Shown here: one piece after another, positions 26,514 through 35,421 of the stretch
Layout of the letters: every line of letters starts with the position of its first letter
Position numbering within the stretch: position 1 is the first letter of the stretch
Assembly (NCBI RefSeq): GCF_001050275.1
Contig: NZ_BBYA01000009.1
Location: 310,001-374,000, forward strand
Length of the DNA: 64,000 nt
Source: Leptolinea tardivitalis
GTDB lineage: Bacteria; Chloroflexota; Anaerolineae; Anaerolineales; Anaerolineaceae
Reading direction: 5' to 3'
The notes under the pieces: generated by a model
Database searches by the model: none
Told to the model about the DNA's origin: nothing
The model's input: only the letters and a program-made list of their open reading frames with translations
Position numbers and translations under genes: made by a program

Positions 26514-27074
26514 ATGAAAACCTTTACCCGATTAACCCGGAGGGAATATCCGCTGGCGGTACGGCTGGTAGTCACGCTGGCTGCCGGAATGGTCTTCGCC
26601 CTATTGATCCCATATCTGCTGTTCGGTTATGCACCAAGATTGGATGCTCTATGGTCTTTTCAGCGCATTTCACTGGGAACCGTTGGATATATCGTGGGAG
26701 GCTTGATTGTACTTTCTGGTTTTTTATTTGCACTCTGGCCTATTTCTGACCAGTTGTTTGCTGCCAGGGGAACACCGATACCCGTAGTGGCTACAAAAGT
26801 GCTGCTGGTGAGAGGCCCATTCCGCCTGTGCCGCAACCCCATGGGCTTTGGGGCAATCATGGCTTACCTGGGAGTGGCCATCCTGACCGGGTCCATCTCG
26901 GCTTTGCTGTGTGTTTTATTCTTTGCCGGGCTCTTTGTAACTTATGTCAAACTCTTTGAAGAACATGAATTGGAAGCCCGTTTCGGGGAAGCGTATACGG
27001 CGTATAAGGCTTCCACGCCTTTCCTTATACCCGATTTCACCAGGTTAAAGAGGCCGGAGAAACACGACAACTAG
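26514..27074 (+). CDS. Isoprenylcysteine carboxyl methyltransferase family membrane protein
   Basis: A 186-residue protein with four or five helices. The C-terminal SAM-binding signature is clear: RGPFRLCRNPMGFGAIMAYLG near residue 103 and FEEHELEARFGEAYTAYKASTPFLIP near 150. Bacterial members methylate lipids or small membrane substrates; the real substrate is unknown. GGGAGG lies closely upstream of the ATG. Its TAG stop shares the tetranucleotide CTAG with the stop of the convergent ATPase gene, so the two genes meet tail to tail with no spacer. Confidence 0.87.
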   Translation: MKTFTRLTRREYPLAVRLVVTLAAGMVFALLIPYLLFGYAPRLDALWSFQRISLGTVGYIVGGLIVLSGFLFALWPISDQLFAARGTPIPVVATKVLLVRGPFRLCRNPMGFGAIMAYLGVAILTGSISALLCVLFFAGLFVTYVKLFEEHELEARFGEAYTAYKASTPFLIPDFTRLKRPEKHDN

Positions 27075-27838
27075 TCTATGGGAGATTTCTGAGATTCTTC
27101 TTCAAACAAAACGCTCAACATCTGCTCACGATGATTGAGAAAATCTTTTGCCACCTGATAATGATCTGTTTCTTCGTATTTTATATTCCGAATGCCTGTC
27201 TCAGTAAATAGATACAGGTGAGCATCCGGGTAGGCCATCAGAATGGGGGAGTGGGTGGCAATGATGAATTGTGACCCCGCTTTTACCAGTTTGTGAATGA
27301 CCGCCAGGGCGGAAAGCTGCCGTGAAGGTGAGAGTGCCGCCTCTGGTTCATCCAGTAGATACAGGCTGCCGCCTTTGAATTTTTGAGTCAGCAAAGCCAG
27401 GAAAGATTCTCCATGGGATTGCGCATGAAGTGATTTTCCGCCATAACTGCCGGTATATTCCACATCGTCTATAAAAGAAGCCAGATTATAAAAAGATTCT
27501 GCTCGAAGAAAGAATCCATCTTTCGGTGCTTTGTAACTTCTTCCCGGTTTGAGATACTCGTGCAGACTCGAATGGGTATCACGGGTGGAAAAAAGGCTGT
27601 TACGGGTCCCGCCTTCCGGATTGAACCGCATAATCTGGGCGATGGCTTCCATCAGGGTCGATTTACCGGTTCCGTTTTCGCCGATGAAATACGTCACAGC
27701 CGGGTGGAATGTGAGGGTTTCCAACTGCTGTATGGCTGGAATATTGAAAGGATAATCTGTCCAGGATGGCACATTTCCCCGCAGCAATGTGATGTCAATG
27801 AGATATGGCCTGGCTGAAAGCAGATTGCCTGAATTCAC
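27071..27838 (-). CDS. AAA family ATPase (ABC/SMC-like, AAA_21)
   Basis: A 255-residue soluble ATPase. Walker A is GENGTGKSTL near residue 55, the signature-like region lies around SHGESFLALL, Walker B is LYLLDEPEAALSP near 165, and the switch His is in IIATHSPILMA. The family resembles small RecF/YbjD-like ABC ATPases seen alone or with OLD nucleases; no TOPRIM partner is adjacent. The GTG start has AGGAGG five bases upstream. Function is unknown. Confidence 0.88.
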   Translation of the reverse strand: MNSGNLLSARPYLIDITLLRGNVPSWTDYPFNIPAIQQLETLTFHPAVTYFIGENGTGKSTLMEAIAQIMRFNPEGGTRNSLFSTRDTHSSLHEYLKPGRSYKAPKDGFFLRAESFYNLASFIDDVEYTGSYGGKSLHAQSHGESFLALLTQKFKGGSLYLLDEPEAALSPSRQLSALAVIHKLVKAGSQFIIATHSPILMAYPDAHLYLFTETGIRNIKYEETDHYQVAKDFLNHREQMLSVLFEEESQKSPID

Positions 27839-27925
27839 ATAATCCTCCTGTATCAGGATCGTCAGGCCATAAGTATACTATTGGGAAATAGAGCCATCCT
27901 GGTTTTTCTTCGGGGTGATTGTTGT

Positions 27926-28738
27926 TTATTTTAGAGCAAATGAAGCACTGACTTCCGCCTTCACAGAAATTTGTCCGAGGCTCACCGGTTCATCCCCTGA
28001 ACTCGTTGCTGAGGTACTAACCGTTGGATTGGCATTTTGAATGACATTTTGGGTCATCTGGCTGCCCAAACGATTGGATCCGTACCACCAACCGTTATAG
28101 TATGACCATGAATTTTCATTGATACTCAGAACACAGCCCGTCTCACCACCCGAAGCTGAAGCCAGCGCCTGAGCTTTTTCTTTGGCCGCTGTCATGGCCA
28201 ATTGACGGGCTTGATCGCGGTATTTACGCAATTCGCTGGTGTAGAAACTCACGTCATTCACCTGGTTGGCCCCGGCGGAGAGGGCGGCTGCCAGTACTGA
28301 ACTTGTCTTTTTTACATCCCGTACCGTCACAGCAATAGTGTTATAGATACGATATCCCTTGATATAAAGTGAATCATAATTTTCATATACAGGCTCAATA
28401 CTATATACATCTGTGGCAATATCTTTCGGATCAACATTTTCTGCTTTAATGGCGGCTATGACCCGTTGAATAGCTTTGTTATTGGAATCCTGAACCGCGT
28501 CCACTGAAGCCCCGTTTGACTGTACGCCAAGCTGAATGGTTGCCCTGTCAGGGATGACGTTGATCTGGGCGGTGCCGGTGACGTTTATACTGCGCCCGGT
28601 ATTACAACTGGCGGCCGGTGTTTCAGTTTTTACGGGAGTGATATCCTGCGCATATACCGGACTGATTCCCGGTGCACCGGTCAGCAGCACCAGGATGACA
28701 ACGACTAAAACGATCTGAAAATAGGTTGAAATCTTCAT
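27926..28738 (-). CDS. SIMPL (DUF541) domain protein, secreted
   Basis: A 270-residue exported protein. The signal peptide covers about residues 1-30 (VLVVVILVLLTGAPGISPVYA). The SIMPL domain begins at INVTGTAQINVIPDRATIQLGV near residue 51 and extends to the C-terminus with the typical ISVKAEVSASFAL ending. SIMPL proteins (YggE, BP26) form ring oligomers in the envelope and affect stress tolerance; a molecular activity is not known. It lies just downstream of the two-component system on the same strand, 45 bp from the kinase stop, and may belong to that operon. Confidence 0.9.
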   Translation of the reverse strand: MKISTYFQIVLVVVILVLLTGAPGISPVYAQDITPVKTETPAASCNTGRSINVTGTAQINVIPDRATIQLGVQSNGASVDAVQDSNNKAIQRVIAAIKAENVDPKDIATDVYSIEPVYENYDSLYIKGYRIYNTIAVTVRDVKKTSSVLAAALSAGANQVNDVSFYTSELRKYRDQARQLAMTAAKEKAQALASASGGETGCVLSINENSWSYYNGWWYGSNRLGSQMTQNVIQNANPTVSTSATSSGDEPVSLGQISVKAEVSASFALK

Positions 28739-28783
28739 GGGAAACTCCTTTCCTGTTTCCCATTAGATTAATAGTTGATCGTG

Positions 28784-30271
28784 TCAGTTTGATGTCAGAA
28801 GACCAGCAGCTTCCGGGCAGTCATCAGATGCCGGAAGACGAATCACAAATGTGGCACCTCCGCCAGGGGTGTTTTCTGCCAAGATCAGACCTCCCTGAGC
28901 TTGTATCAGGGAGCGGGCGATGGAAAGACCGAGACCTGCTTCTCCACCCTGCCGGCGGCGGGATGTTTCTACCCGGTAGAAACGGTCAAATATAAATGGC
29001 AGGTGCTCTGGTGGAATTCCTGGTCCCGAATCACTCACGGCACAACACCAATTGGAACCATCCGGTGTGATGGTTATGATGATCTTTCCTCCTTCAGGGC
29101 TGTACCGGATGGCATTATCCAGCAGGTTGTCCAGCACCTGAGCAAGGCGGTCTTCATCTGCCCGAACAAGGGAATGATTGGCAGATTGAATATCGAAGGT
29201 GATATTTCTGCCAATTGCCAGAGGTAAAAGGCGGTCACAACGCTGCCTGACGAGATCGGTCAGGTTCAGTGGTTGCAGATGAAGTTTCAACATTCCGGCA
29301 TCGGCGCGGGTGAGCACCAGCAAATTATTAACCAGTCGAATAAGACGGTCCGTTTCTTTTTGCATGGATTCAAGCAGGGGTCCTCTTCCGGCCAGATCGT
29401 CCATGGCGCCGTCTTCCAGAGTCTCGATGGTGCCTTTGATGACCGTCAGGGGAGTACGCAATTCGTGGGCAACATCGGCCACAAAAGCATTCTGTGCCTG
29501 GTTTGATTTCTGGAGACTGGCGACCATGTAGTTGAAAGTGTCTGCCAGGTTGTCCAGCTCATCTATCTGGCTGTTCACCGAAACTGTCTGGGTCAGGTCG
29601 CCATGACTGACGTTGGAGGCGCCTTTTGCCAATGCAGATACCGGCGTTGTGATCTGCCGGGCCAGCAAAAAGCCGACCGCCAGAGCCAGAATCACCGCAA
29701 CCAACCCGGCTCCAACAAGTTGGAGGGTAAAACCTGCCGGTAGACCATTGCCGGGGAGTGGCATGGCCAGATATGCCAGTCCGCTGACTTCGCCTGAGGC
29801 ATCACGTATTGGAGCGGCGGCATAAAGCACACGTCGGTTACCTGCAGTAACTGTTCGTACAAACGTGGCTGCAATCCCATTTCGGGCAGACTGTATTTCC
29901 GGGCGTTTTGATAATTCATCTGGCGTGATCAGGGCATTTCCTTCAGCAGGAGGCATTTGCACCGCAGGAGAGTCAGATGCCAATGGCAGCCCGATGAGCA
30001 CGGTTCCTTCGGTCCCGAGAAGCCGGGTATGAATACCGGGCATTACATTAGATACCTGCGAATAGCTTTCAGCAGGAACGGCCGGTAAGGGTTGGTTATT
30101 ATTATTATAGGCGGCGGCAGTCAATTCAGCCTGCGCCAGAAGGTTTTCTGCCTCGGTTTGCACATACATAGCTTCGACTGCCCGCCAGAAAAAGAAACCG
30201 GCAATACCCAAACCAAGGATAAGGATGGCCAGTCCATTCAGGAATATTCGCCCTCGCAGAGTGCGAAACAT
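28784..30271 (-). CDS. Sensor histidine kinase
   Basis: A 495-residue membrane kinase. Helix 1 is at about 10-30 (FLNGLAILILGLGIAGFFFW), followed by an extracytoplasmic sensor of about 150 residues, helix 2 near 190-208 and HAMP to about 260. The HisKA domain has the phospho-acceptor His in VADVAHELRTPLTVIKG, and the HATPase carries N box NLLDNAIRYSPEGG, DSGPGIPPEHLPFIFDRFYR and GLGLSIARSLI. It is cognate to the response regulator whose stop is two bases upstream. The signal is unknown; the downstream SIMPL protein suggests envelope stress (inference). Confidence 0.94.
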   Translation of the reverse strand: MFRTLRGRIFLNGLAILILGLGIAGFFFWRAVEAMYVQTEAENLLAQAELTAAAYNNNNQPLPAVPAESYSQVSNVMPGIHTRLLGTEGTVLIGLPLASDSPAVQMPPAEGNALITPDELSKRPEIQSARNGIAATFVRTVTAGNRRVLYAAAPIRDASGEVSGLAYLAMPLPGNGLPAGFTLQLVGAGLVAVILALAVGFLLARQITTPVSALAKGASNVSHGDLTQTVSVNSQIDELDNLADTFNYMVASLQKSNQAQNAFVADVAHELRTPLTVIKGTIETLEDGAMDDLAGRGPLLESMQKETDRLIRLVNNLLVLTRADAGMLKLHLQPLNLTDLVRQRCDRLLPLAIGRNITFDIQSANHSLVRADEDRLAQVLDNLLDNAIRYSPEGGKIIITITPDGSNWCCAVSDSGPGIPPEHLPFIFDRFYRVETSRRRQGGEAGLGLSIARSLIQAQGGLILAENTPGGGATFVIRLPASDDCPEAAGLLTSN

Positions 30272-30273
30272 TT

Positions 30274-30966
30274 TCAGACCTCCATCCGATAACCGACGCC
30301 CCTGACGGCTTCAATGCAATCAGCTTCTGATGAGATTGATCGTAATTTTGCCCGCAGACGTTTAATAGTGCTGTCAACCGCACGGTTATCACCGGCAAAC
30401 TCATATCCCCAGGCCTGTTCCAGAAGGCGTTCACGCGTTAATACCCGGCCGGCGTTTTGCAACAGCAAAAGAAGAACGTCAAACTCGAGGCGGGTAAGGG
30501 AAATTGTGACATTATCTATGCAAGCTTTACGCGAACCAATATCCAATACCAGACCGCCTTTACCGTGAAGCGTAGTTGTTTTTGTCCCTTCTTTTTCATA
30601 CAACGGACTGCGGCGGAGGACGGCTTTAATGCGAGCCATCAGCTCGCGTACACTGAATGGTTTGGTAACATAATCATCCGCCCCCAGCTCAAGCCCCACC
30701 ACACGGTCAACCTCTTCGCCGCGGGCAGTGATCATGATCACTGGCACAGAGCTGGTTTTGCGCAACTCACGGCATACATCCAATCCATCCAGCTCGGGGA
30801 TCATCACATCCAGCAAGATCAGGTCTGGATGATCATCGTGCGCTATCTTTAAGGCCGATTCACCATCGGCGGCAATATACACCTGATAACCAGCCTTGCG
30901 CAGGTTGTATGCCAGAAGATCGGTAACCGCCGGTTCGTCATCCACAACGAGAATTGACGTTTGCAT
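30274..30966 (-). CDS. OmpR-type response regulator
   Basis: A 230-residue regulator. The receiver domain covers about residues 1-118 with DDE acidic pocket, phospho-acceptor Asp in LILLDVMIPELDGLD, Thr in MITARGE and Lys in DDYVTKPFS. The winged helix covers about 130-228 (LTRLEFDVLLLLLQN, RAVDSTIKRLRAKL, VRGVGYRMEV). The start is the ATG opening QTSILVVDDEP; an ATG ten codons upstream is less likely. It is the first gene of the pair with the kinase. Confidence 0.94.
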   Translation of the reverse strand: MQTSILVVDDEPAVTDLLAYNLRKAGYQVYIAADGESALKIAHDDHPDLILLDVMIPELDGLDVCRELRKTSSVPVIMITARGEEVDRVVGLELGADDYVTKPFSVRELMARIKAVLRRSPLYEKEGTKTTTLHGKGGLVLDIGSRKACIDNVTISLTRLEFDVLLLLLQNAGRVLTRERLLEQAWGYEFAGDNRAVDSTIKRLRAKLRSISSEADCIEAVRGVGYRMEV

Positions 30967-31140
30967 ATGGCAAAGCATAGCATGATTTTGTGGCAATTGT
31001 GTGTCAGAATGAATTTGCGCGTCGGAAATATGTGTAGAATAGCCTTTAGAATGTAATTAGAAAGTTGACCGATAATAAGACAGGGTTGTCGTCAATGGTG
31101 TAGCAGGCGGAATTGTGATCTAAATAAAGAGGAATAAACC

Positions 31141-31746
31141 ATGAAACATATTTGTGTTTTTTGCGGGTCAAGCCCAGGATTGAAGAAAGAGTATATGGAA
31201 GCTGCCAGTATTCTGGGGACAACACTGGCGGAAAGGAAAATCACCCTGGTTTATGGCGGGGCCAGTGTCGGGCTGATGGGACAGGCAGCAAGATCCTGTC
31301 TGGAAAAAGGGGGAGAGGTCATTGGCGTTATCACCCGCAATTTTGTTGAACAGGAAGTCGCCTTCACAAAATTGACCAATCTGTACGTTGTTGAAACCAT
31401 GCATGAGCGAAAAGCTAAAATGGCTGAGCTGTCTGATGGTTTCATTGCGCTGCCCGGCGGATTGGGAACCCTGGAAGAATTGTTTGAAATTCTCACCTGG
31501 TCACAATTGGGGATCCATACTAAACCCTGCGGCTTGTTAAACACCTGTGGATATTACGATGATATGATCCGCTTCCTGGACCTTACGGTTGACCAGCAGT
31601 TTGTAGAACCAGTTCACCGTCAGATGATCCAGATTGATGATCAGCCAGATAAATTGCTGGACAAATTTGAGGTATATCAACCGCCTCAAGCCAACAAGGC
31701 TGATTGGGTGCGTCAATTAACCGAGCAGGCAAACGCGAAACAATAG
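31141..31746 (+). CDS. LOG family protein (TIGR00730 Rossmann-fold)
   Basis: A 201-residue protein of the lysine-decarboxylase-like LOG family. Signatures are FCGSSPGLKKEY at the start, VYGGASVGLMG near residue 37, and the catalytic MHERKAKM and PGGLGTLEELFEILTW. Characterised members are cytokinin riboside 5'-monophosphate phosphoribohydrolases, which split nucleoside monophosphates to free base and ribose phosphate; the physiological role in bacteria is usually general nucleotide turnover. AGAGG precedes the ATG. Confidence 0.92.
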   Translation: MKHICVFCGSSPGLKKEYMEAASILGTTLAERKITLVYGGASVGLMGQAARSCLEKGGEVIGVITRNFVEQEVAFTKLTNLYVVETMHERKAKMAELSDGFIALPGGLGTLEELFEILTWSQLGIHTKPCGLLNTCGYYDDMIRFLDLTVDQQFVEPVHRQMIQIDDQPDKLLDKFEVYQPPQANKADWVRQLTEQANAKQ

Positions 31747-31969
31747 TCATTATCACAATTCAAAAATATGCGTTTGGATAAACAAATCAAAGCGGGAAAA
31801 TTTTCTTTCCATGATGTGACAGGTAAACTAAGGTTTTCAGCATACGCCTCTTTTTTATTGAAAGAGATTATTGCGGAAGTTAATAATCTTCTCATGATGG
31901 GTATCAGACCCAAAAGAATTCGAAATCATACGATATAATACCGCCCGCTTAAAAAAGGAGAAGCAGTAT

Positions 31970-32224
31970 ATGATTTCGAATAATGTTACAGGCAGTGAAA
32001 AACCCGTGAGAATTAACCGACTTGTATCGGTAATCTTGAATGGAGTGCCCTTGAACAGGTTGGCTGCACAGAATGGTAATGATGTTTATGGTATGGCCAA
32101 TGCCCTTATGGCAGGGACATCTGATACCGTCAAACGAAACATTCTTTCACACGAGCGCCCGATGTTGGAACATTCTTTGCGGAAAGAAATTCGACGACGA
32201 ACCAATATAAACCATACTCTGTGA
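31970..32224 (+). CDS. Small basic protein of unknown function
   Basis: An 84-residue soluble protein with a basic C-terminus (LRKEIRRRTN). I recognise no domain. It looks real because it has GGAGAAG at correct spacing, a TATAAT box at 31934-31939 about 30 bp upstream, and its own strong terminator just after the stop. Confidence 0.6.
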   Translation: MISNNVTGSEKPVRINRLVSVILNGVPLNRLAAQNGNDVYGMANALMAGTSDTVKRNILSHERPMLEHSLRKEIRRRTNINHTL

Positions 32225-32250
32225 GTTTATCTCGTAGTAACAGTGATAAA

Positions 32251-32283
32251 AAAAGTGCATTTTGAAAAATGCACTTTTTTATT
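32251..32283. terminator. Bidirectional intrinsic terminator
   Basis: Thirteen-base arms AAAAGTGCATTTT (32251-32263) and AAAATGCACTTTT (32266-32278) with T-rich tails on both strands, between the convergent small gene and the Old Yellow Enzyme gene. Confidence 0.88.
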
Positions 32284-32308
32284 CCCTTGTCATAGAGGGT
32301 TTTGTCTG

Positions 32309-33373
32309 CTAGAAAGCACGCAGATATTGTGACGGAATTGGTGCAGGTTGCTTTAACGATCTGTATGCCTGTAATGGCCAGTATGGGTTGCGAAGCATTT
32401 CACGTCCCAGCAAGACGATGTCAGCCTGACCGCTGCGGATGATAGCATCCGCCTGTTCAGGATTGGTGATCAGACCCACGGCAGCCGTCAGAATGCCGGT
32501 ACTACGCACGGCTTCAGATATGGGTACCTGATACCCCGGGCCTGTTGGAATATGTACACCGGAAACACCTCCGCCGGAAGAGCAATCCACCAGATCCACC
32601 CCTTCTTTCATCAAGTGTCTGGCGAGTTCCACTGATTCCTCCACCGTCCAGCCGCCTTCTGCCCAATCGGTGCCGGAGATACGCACGGCCAGAGGTAATT
32701 TTTCCGGCCAGACAGAGCGGATCATCTTGACGGTTTCCATCAGGAACCGGATACGATTTTCAAAACTTCCGCCGTAATCATCTGTCCGGTGATTAGAGAG
32801 GGGTGAATAAAAGCTATGAAGCAGATAGCCGTGCGCAGCATGGATTTCCAGCCATTCAAACCCGGCTGTGAGGGCACGCCGGGCGCCGTCTCGAAACAGG
32901 TTTTGAATGGCATGAATCTCTTCCACACTGAGCTCGTGCGGGACTGGATAATCATCGTTAAATGCGATTGGACTGGGTCCGGCCACCGGCCAACCGTCAG
33001 GTTCGTCCGGTTGGATGGGTGAACCGTTATGATCCCACGGTCGGTTGGTACTGGCTTTCCTTCCGGCATGGGCAATCTGTATACCGGGAACAGCGCCATT
33101 GCTTTTAATGGCACGGGTCACCCGGGTAAACGGTTCGATATGCGCATCCGACCAGATCCCCACGTCATGAGGCGTTATCCGTCCACGCGGTTCAACGGCT
33201 GTTGCCTCAGAAATGACCAAGCCGGCACCACCCACTGCCCGCGCTCCCAGATGAACTACCTGCCAATCATTTGAAAGGCCATCTTTGTAGCTGTACATGC
33301 ACATCGGGGAAACACCGATCCGATTTCGGAGGGTAATACTACGAACGGTGAGAGGTTCAAAAAGATGGGCCAT
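32309..33373 (-). CDS. NADH:flavin oxidoreductase, Old Yellow Enzyme family (NamA/YqjM-like)
   Basis: A 354-residue FMN ene-reductase that reduces activated C=C bonds with NADPH. It opens with LFEPLTVRSITLRNRIGVSPMCMYS; the Cys in PMCMYS is the YqjM-type active-site cysteine. Later blocks are QIAHAGRKAS, HAAHGYLLHSFYSPLSNHRTD (substrate-binding His and Tyr region) and ADIVLLGREMLRNPYWPL. Length is typical. The start is the ATG with GGAGAA upstream; an open frame of 64 codons in front has no support. Confidence 0.92.
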   Translation of the reverse strand: MAHLFEPLTVRSITLRNRIGVSPMCMYSYKDGLSNDWQVVHLGARAVGGAGLVISEATAVEPRGRITPHDVGIWSDAHIEPFTRVTRAIKSNGAVPGIQIAHAGRKASTNRPWDHNGSPIQPDEPDGWPVAGPSPIAFNDDYPVPHELSVEEIHAIQNLFRDGARRALTAGFEWLEIHAAHGYLLHSFYSPLSNHRTDDYGGSFENRIRFLMETVKMIRSVWPEKLPLAVRISGTDWAEGGWTVEESVELARHLMKEGVDLVDCSSGGGVSGVHIPTGPGYQVPISEAVRSTGILTAAVGLITNPEQADAIIRSGQADIVLLGREMLRNPYWPLQAYRSLKQPAPIPSQYLRAF

Positions 33374-33606
33374 GTTTTTCTCCTTTTTCTGTATGCAAGT
33401 ATATTCTCTGTAGAAATTCGTGTAATGGGTTTGTACAGACTCTGAACAAATAGAAAATGGAATACTCATTAGCATGAGATCCATTTTGTAAGCAAAAAAC
33501 ACATCGAGCACGATATAATCTTTGCAAGGTTCAGAAAAGAGCGGGTTGTATTTTGAATCTGTCACATTCCTTTTTTTAAACCTTCAATGTCCAATGGAAT
33601 AACAAA

Positions 33607-33924
33607 ATGAGTAAATGCAAAATAACCGTGCTGAAAACCATGTTTAACAAAGACCTGGTGGATGAATATGTTGAAAAGGAACGCAGGAAGACTCTGGGGC
33701 CCTGCGATGTGTTCAAAGAAGGGCAGGTGTTTATCGCTGATTCCGTCAGCGGAATGCCGCCAGGATTCTGCCCGTGGGCATGGGATGATATTTACAAGGT
33801 CATCACAGCATATTACGCGGGTGGCAATTTTGGGATGTGGTATGAAGGCGGCGATCACCTCATTGCCTGTTGTACAGATGGCACCCGACCGGTTGTGTTT
33901 AAGATCGAAAAACTGCTGGAATGA
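33607..33924 (+). CDS. TIGR04076 family protein
   Basis: A 105-residue soluble protein. The pattern CKITVLKTMFNKDL at the N-terminus, FCPWAWDDIYKVITAYYAGG in the middle and TRPVVFKIEKL at the end is that of the small TIGR04076 family of unknown function, though the second cysteine pair usual in the family is only partly present. A TATAAT box at 33514-33519 could be its promoter. It leads a run of three small genes on the plus strand. Confidence 0.8.
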   Translation: MSKCKITVLKTMFNKDLVDEYVEKERRKTLGPCDVFKEGQVFIADSVSGMPPGFCPWAWDDIYKVITAYYAGGNFGMWYEGGDHLIACCTDGTRPVVFKIEKLLE

Positions 33925-33962
33925 CACTGCTGAAAATCTGACGTTCTGATTATGGAGTCTAT

Positions 33963-34268
33963 ATGTTAAAAGGTTACTGGATTGTTCGTATAGATGTAGA
34001 TGATGATGAAAAATATAAAGACTATCTGGCAGCCAACGTTGAACCGATTAAAAGGTTCGGGGGGCGTCATATTGTACGGGCAGGCCGCTTTGTGAATCCT
34101 GAAGGCACCAGCCGGTCGCGTAATGTGGTGTTGGAATTTCCCAGTTACCAGGCGGCAATAGATTGCTATTATTCACCTGAATACCAGAGGGCTATTGAAT
34201 TCCGCAAGCCGGTATCCAGCGGAGATTTGATTATTATTGAAGGGTATGAGTATCCTTCAACAGACTGA
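33963..34268 (+). CDS. DUF1330 domain protein
   Basis: A 101-residue dimeric alpha-beta barrel-type protein. The family pattern is clear: YWIVRIDVDDDEKYKDYLAANVEPIKRFGGRHIVRAG (split by family into strand-helix-strand) and VVLEFPSYQAAIDCYYSPEYQ. Function is unknown. It starts 38 bp after the TIGR04076 gene, probably in one transcript. Confidence 0.9.
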   Translation: MLKGYWIVRIDVDDDEKYKDYLAANVEPIKRFGGRHIVRAGRFVNPEGTSRSRNVVLEFPSYQAAIDCYYSPEYQRAIEFRKPVSSGDLIIIEGYEYPSTD

Positions 34269-34292
34269 GTTTTTTTGTAAATTGAGGGAATA

Positions 34293-34805
34293 ATGGAATT
34301 GAAATTGAAAAACTGTGTAATCCGGTCGTACCGACCGGAAGATGCCGGTTCTCTGGCCAAATATGCCAATAATCGAAATATCTCGAAAAATTTACGAGAT
34401 GGGTTTCCTTATCCTTACACGTTAGAAAACGGCAAGGCGTTTATAGACCATGCTATGTCATTGAAACCTGAAACCAATTTTGCCATCTGCGTGGATGACC
34501 AGGTTGTCGGCGGGATCGGGTTTGTGCTGCATTCGGATATTGAACGAATCTCTGCCGAAATCGGGTACTGGTTGGGGGAGCCCTTCTGGGGTCAAGGCAT
34601 TGTGACAGAGGCACTTGTGGCTGTTACTGAATATGCCATCAAGACACATAACCTGCACCGGGTTTTTGCCGTCCCATTTGCGCATAACAGGGCATCCGCC
34701 CGGGTTCTTGAAAAAGCCGGTTACCAATTGGAAGGCAGAATGCGCAGCAGCGCCATCAAAGATGGCGTGGTGATCGATCAATTCTTATATGCCTATGTGG
34801 TTTAA
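34293..34805 (+). CDS. GNAT family N-acetyltransferase (RimJ/RimL-like)
   Basis: A 170-residue acetyltransferase. The fold runs from VIRSYRPEDAGSLAKYANN through GIGFVLHSD, EIGYWLGEPFWGQGIVTEA (acetyl-CoA pyrophosphate loop region) and AVPFAHNRASARVLEKAGYQLEGRM. This Acetyltransf_3 group acetylates protein N-termini or small amines. TTGAGGG precedes the ATG. The gene is 24 bp behind the DUF1330 gene. Confidence 0.92.
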   Translation: MELKLKNCVIRSYRPEDAGSLAKYANNRNISKNLRDGFPYPYTLENGKAFIDHAMSLKPETNFAICVDDQVVGGIGFVLHSDIERISAEIGYWLGEPFWGQGIVTEALVAVTEYAIKTHNLHRVFAVPFAHNRASARVLEKAGYQLEGRMRSSAIKDGVVIDQFLYAYVV

Positions 34806-34835
34806 GCCCATCGCCTGAATTTTCGGTTTGAATAA

Positions 34836-35175
34836 CCCTGTCGTAGGGGCGCACGGCCGTGCGCCCCTACGTTTGTTTTCGGGCTCCCTGACGTTAAGGC
34901 CGGGGCCAGGAAATCTGTAAAAATTCATGCATATCTGCTGGTAAGGCAAAGAGAGTCTTTCCGCGATGGTTTCATCCTGACCCTGTTGCAGGGCGCACGG
35001 CCGTGCGCCCCTACGTTTGTTTTCGGGCTCCCTGACGTTAAGGCCGGGAACAGGAAATCTGTAAAAATCCATGCATATCTGCCGGTAAGGCAAAGAAAGT
35101 CTTTCTGCGATGGTTTCATCCTGACCCTGTTGCAGGGCGCACAGCCGTGCGCCCCTACACTTGCTTGTTGGAACA
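34836..35175. repeat. Tandem repeat, about 144-bp unit, 2.3 copies
   Basis: Copy 1 covers 34836-34980, copy 2 34981-35124, and a truncated copy 3 begins at 35125 and fades after the palindrome. Copies 1 and 2 are nearly identical. Each starts with a GC-rich palindrome and continues through TTTGTTTTCGGGCTCCC and a CATGCATATCTGC segment. The unit is 48 codons long, so frames stay open through it and produce repetitive pseudo-ORFs. I see no transposase or target-site duplication. Confidence 0.9.
34843..34870. repeat. 28-bp perfect palindrome (REP-like core of the repeat)
   Basis: Arms GTAGGGGCGCACGG / CCGTGCGCCCCTAC meet without spacer. Near copies recur at about 34989-35014 and 35133-35158 (one arm base changed in the last). 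GC-rich palindromes of this style are dispersed in many Chloroflexota and other bacterial genomes (general knowledge). Confidence 0.85.
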
Positions 35176-35387
35176 CATTGTCTAATTAGTAATGGCAGGT
35201 TTCAAACCCACCGTCCAGTTTTAACCTTCCGGATGATATCGCGGATGTTGTTTTTCCCCTACCTGGATTTATTTCACCAATATTGAAGAAATCCGGAGAG
35301 AACCTCTTATCAGGTGGATATTCAATCAAAAATGTGGAAAAACAAATCCAATATCTTCGACCGGGTTATAACTGGTAATCAATAAGT

Positions 35388-35415
35388 TTGACAACCTTTT
35401 CCTGTTATTTATAAT
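35388..35415 (+). promoter_or_regulatory. Near-consensus promoter of the beta-helix protein leader
   Basis: TTGACA (35388-35393), a 16-bp spacer and a perfect TATAAT (35410-35415). Transcription would start near 35422, some 455 nt before the start codon of the next gene. Confidence 0.75.
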
Positions 35416-35421
35416 GAAATT

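Noticed and set aside
34785-35176. Minus-strand open frames giving repeated peptides such as NVREPENKRRGARPC
   Set aside because: They are translations of the 144-bp tandem repeat, which stays open because its unit is 48 codons; no start site or independent coding signal.
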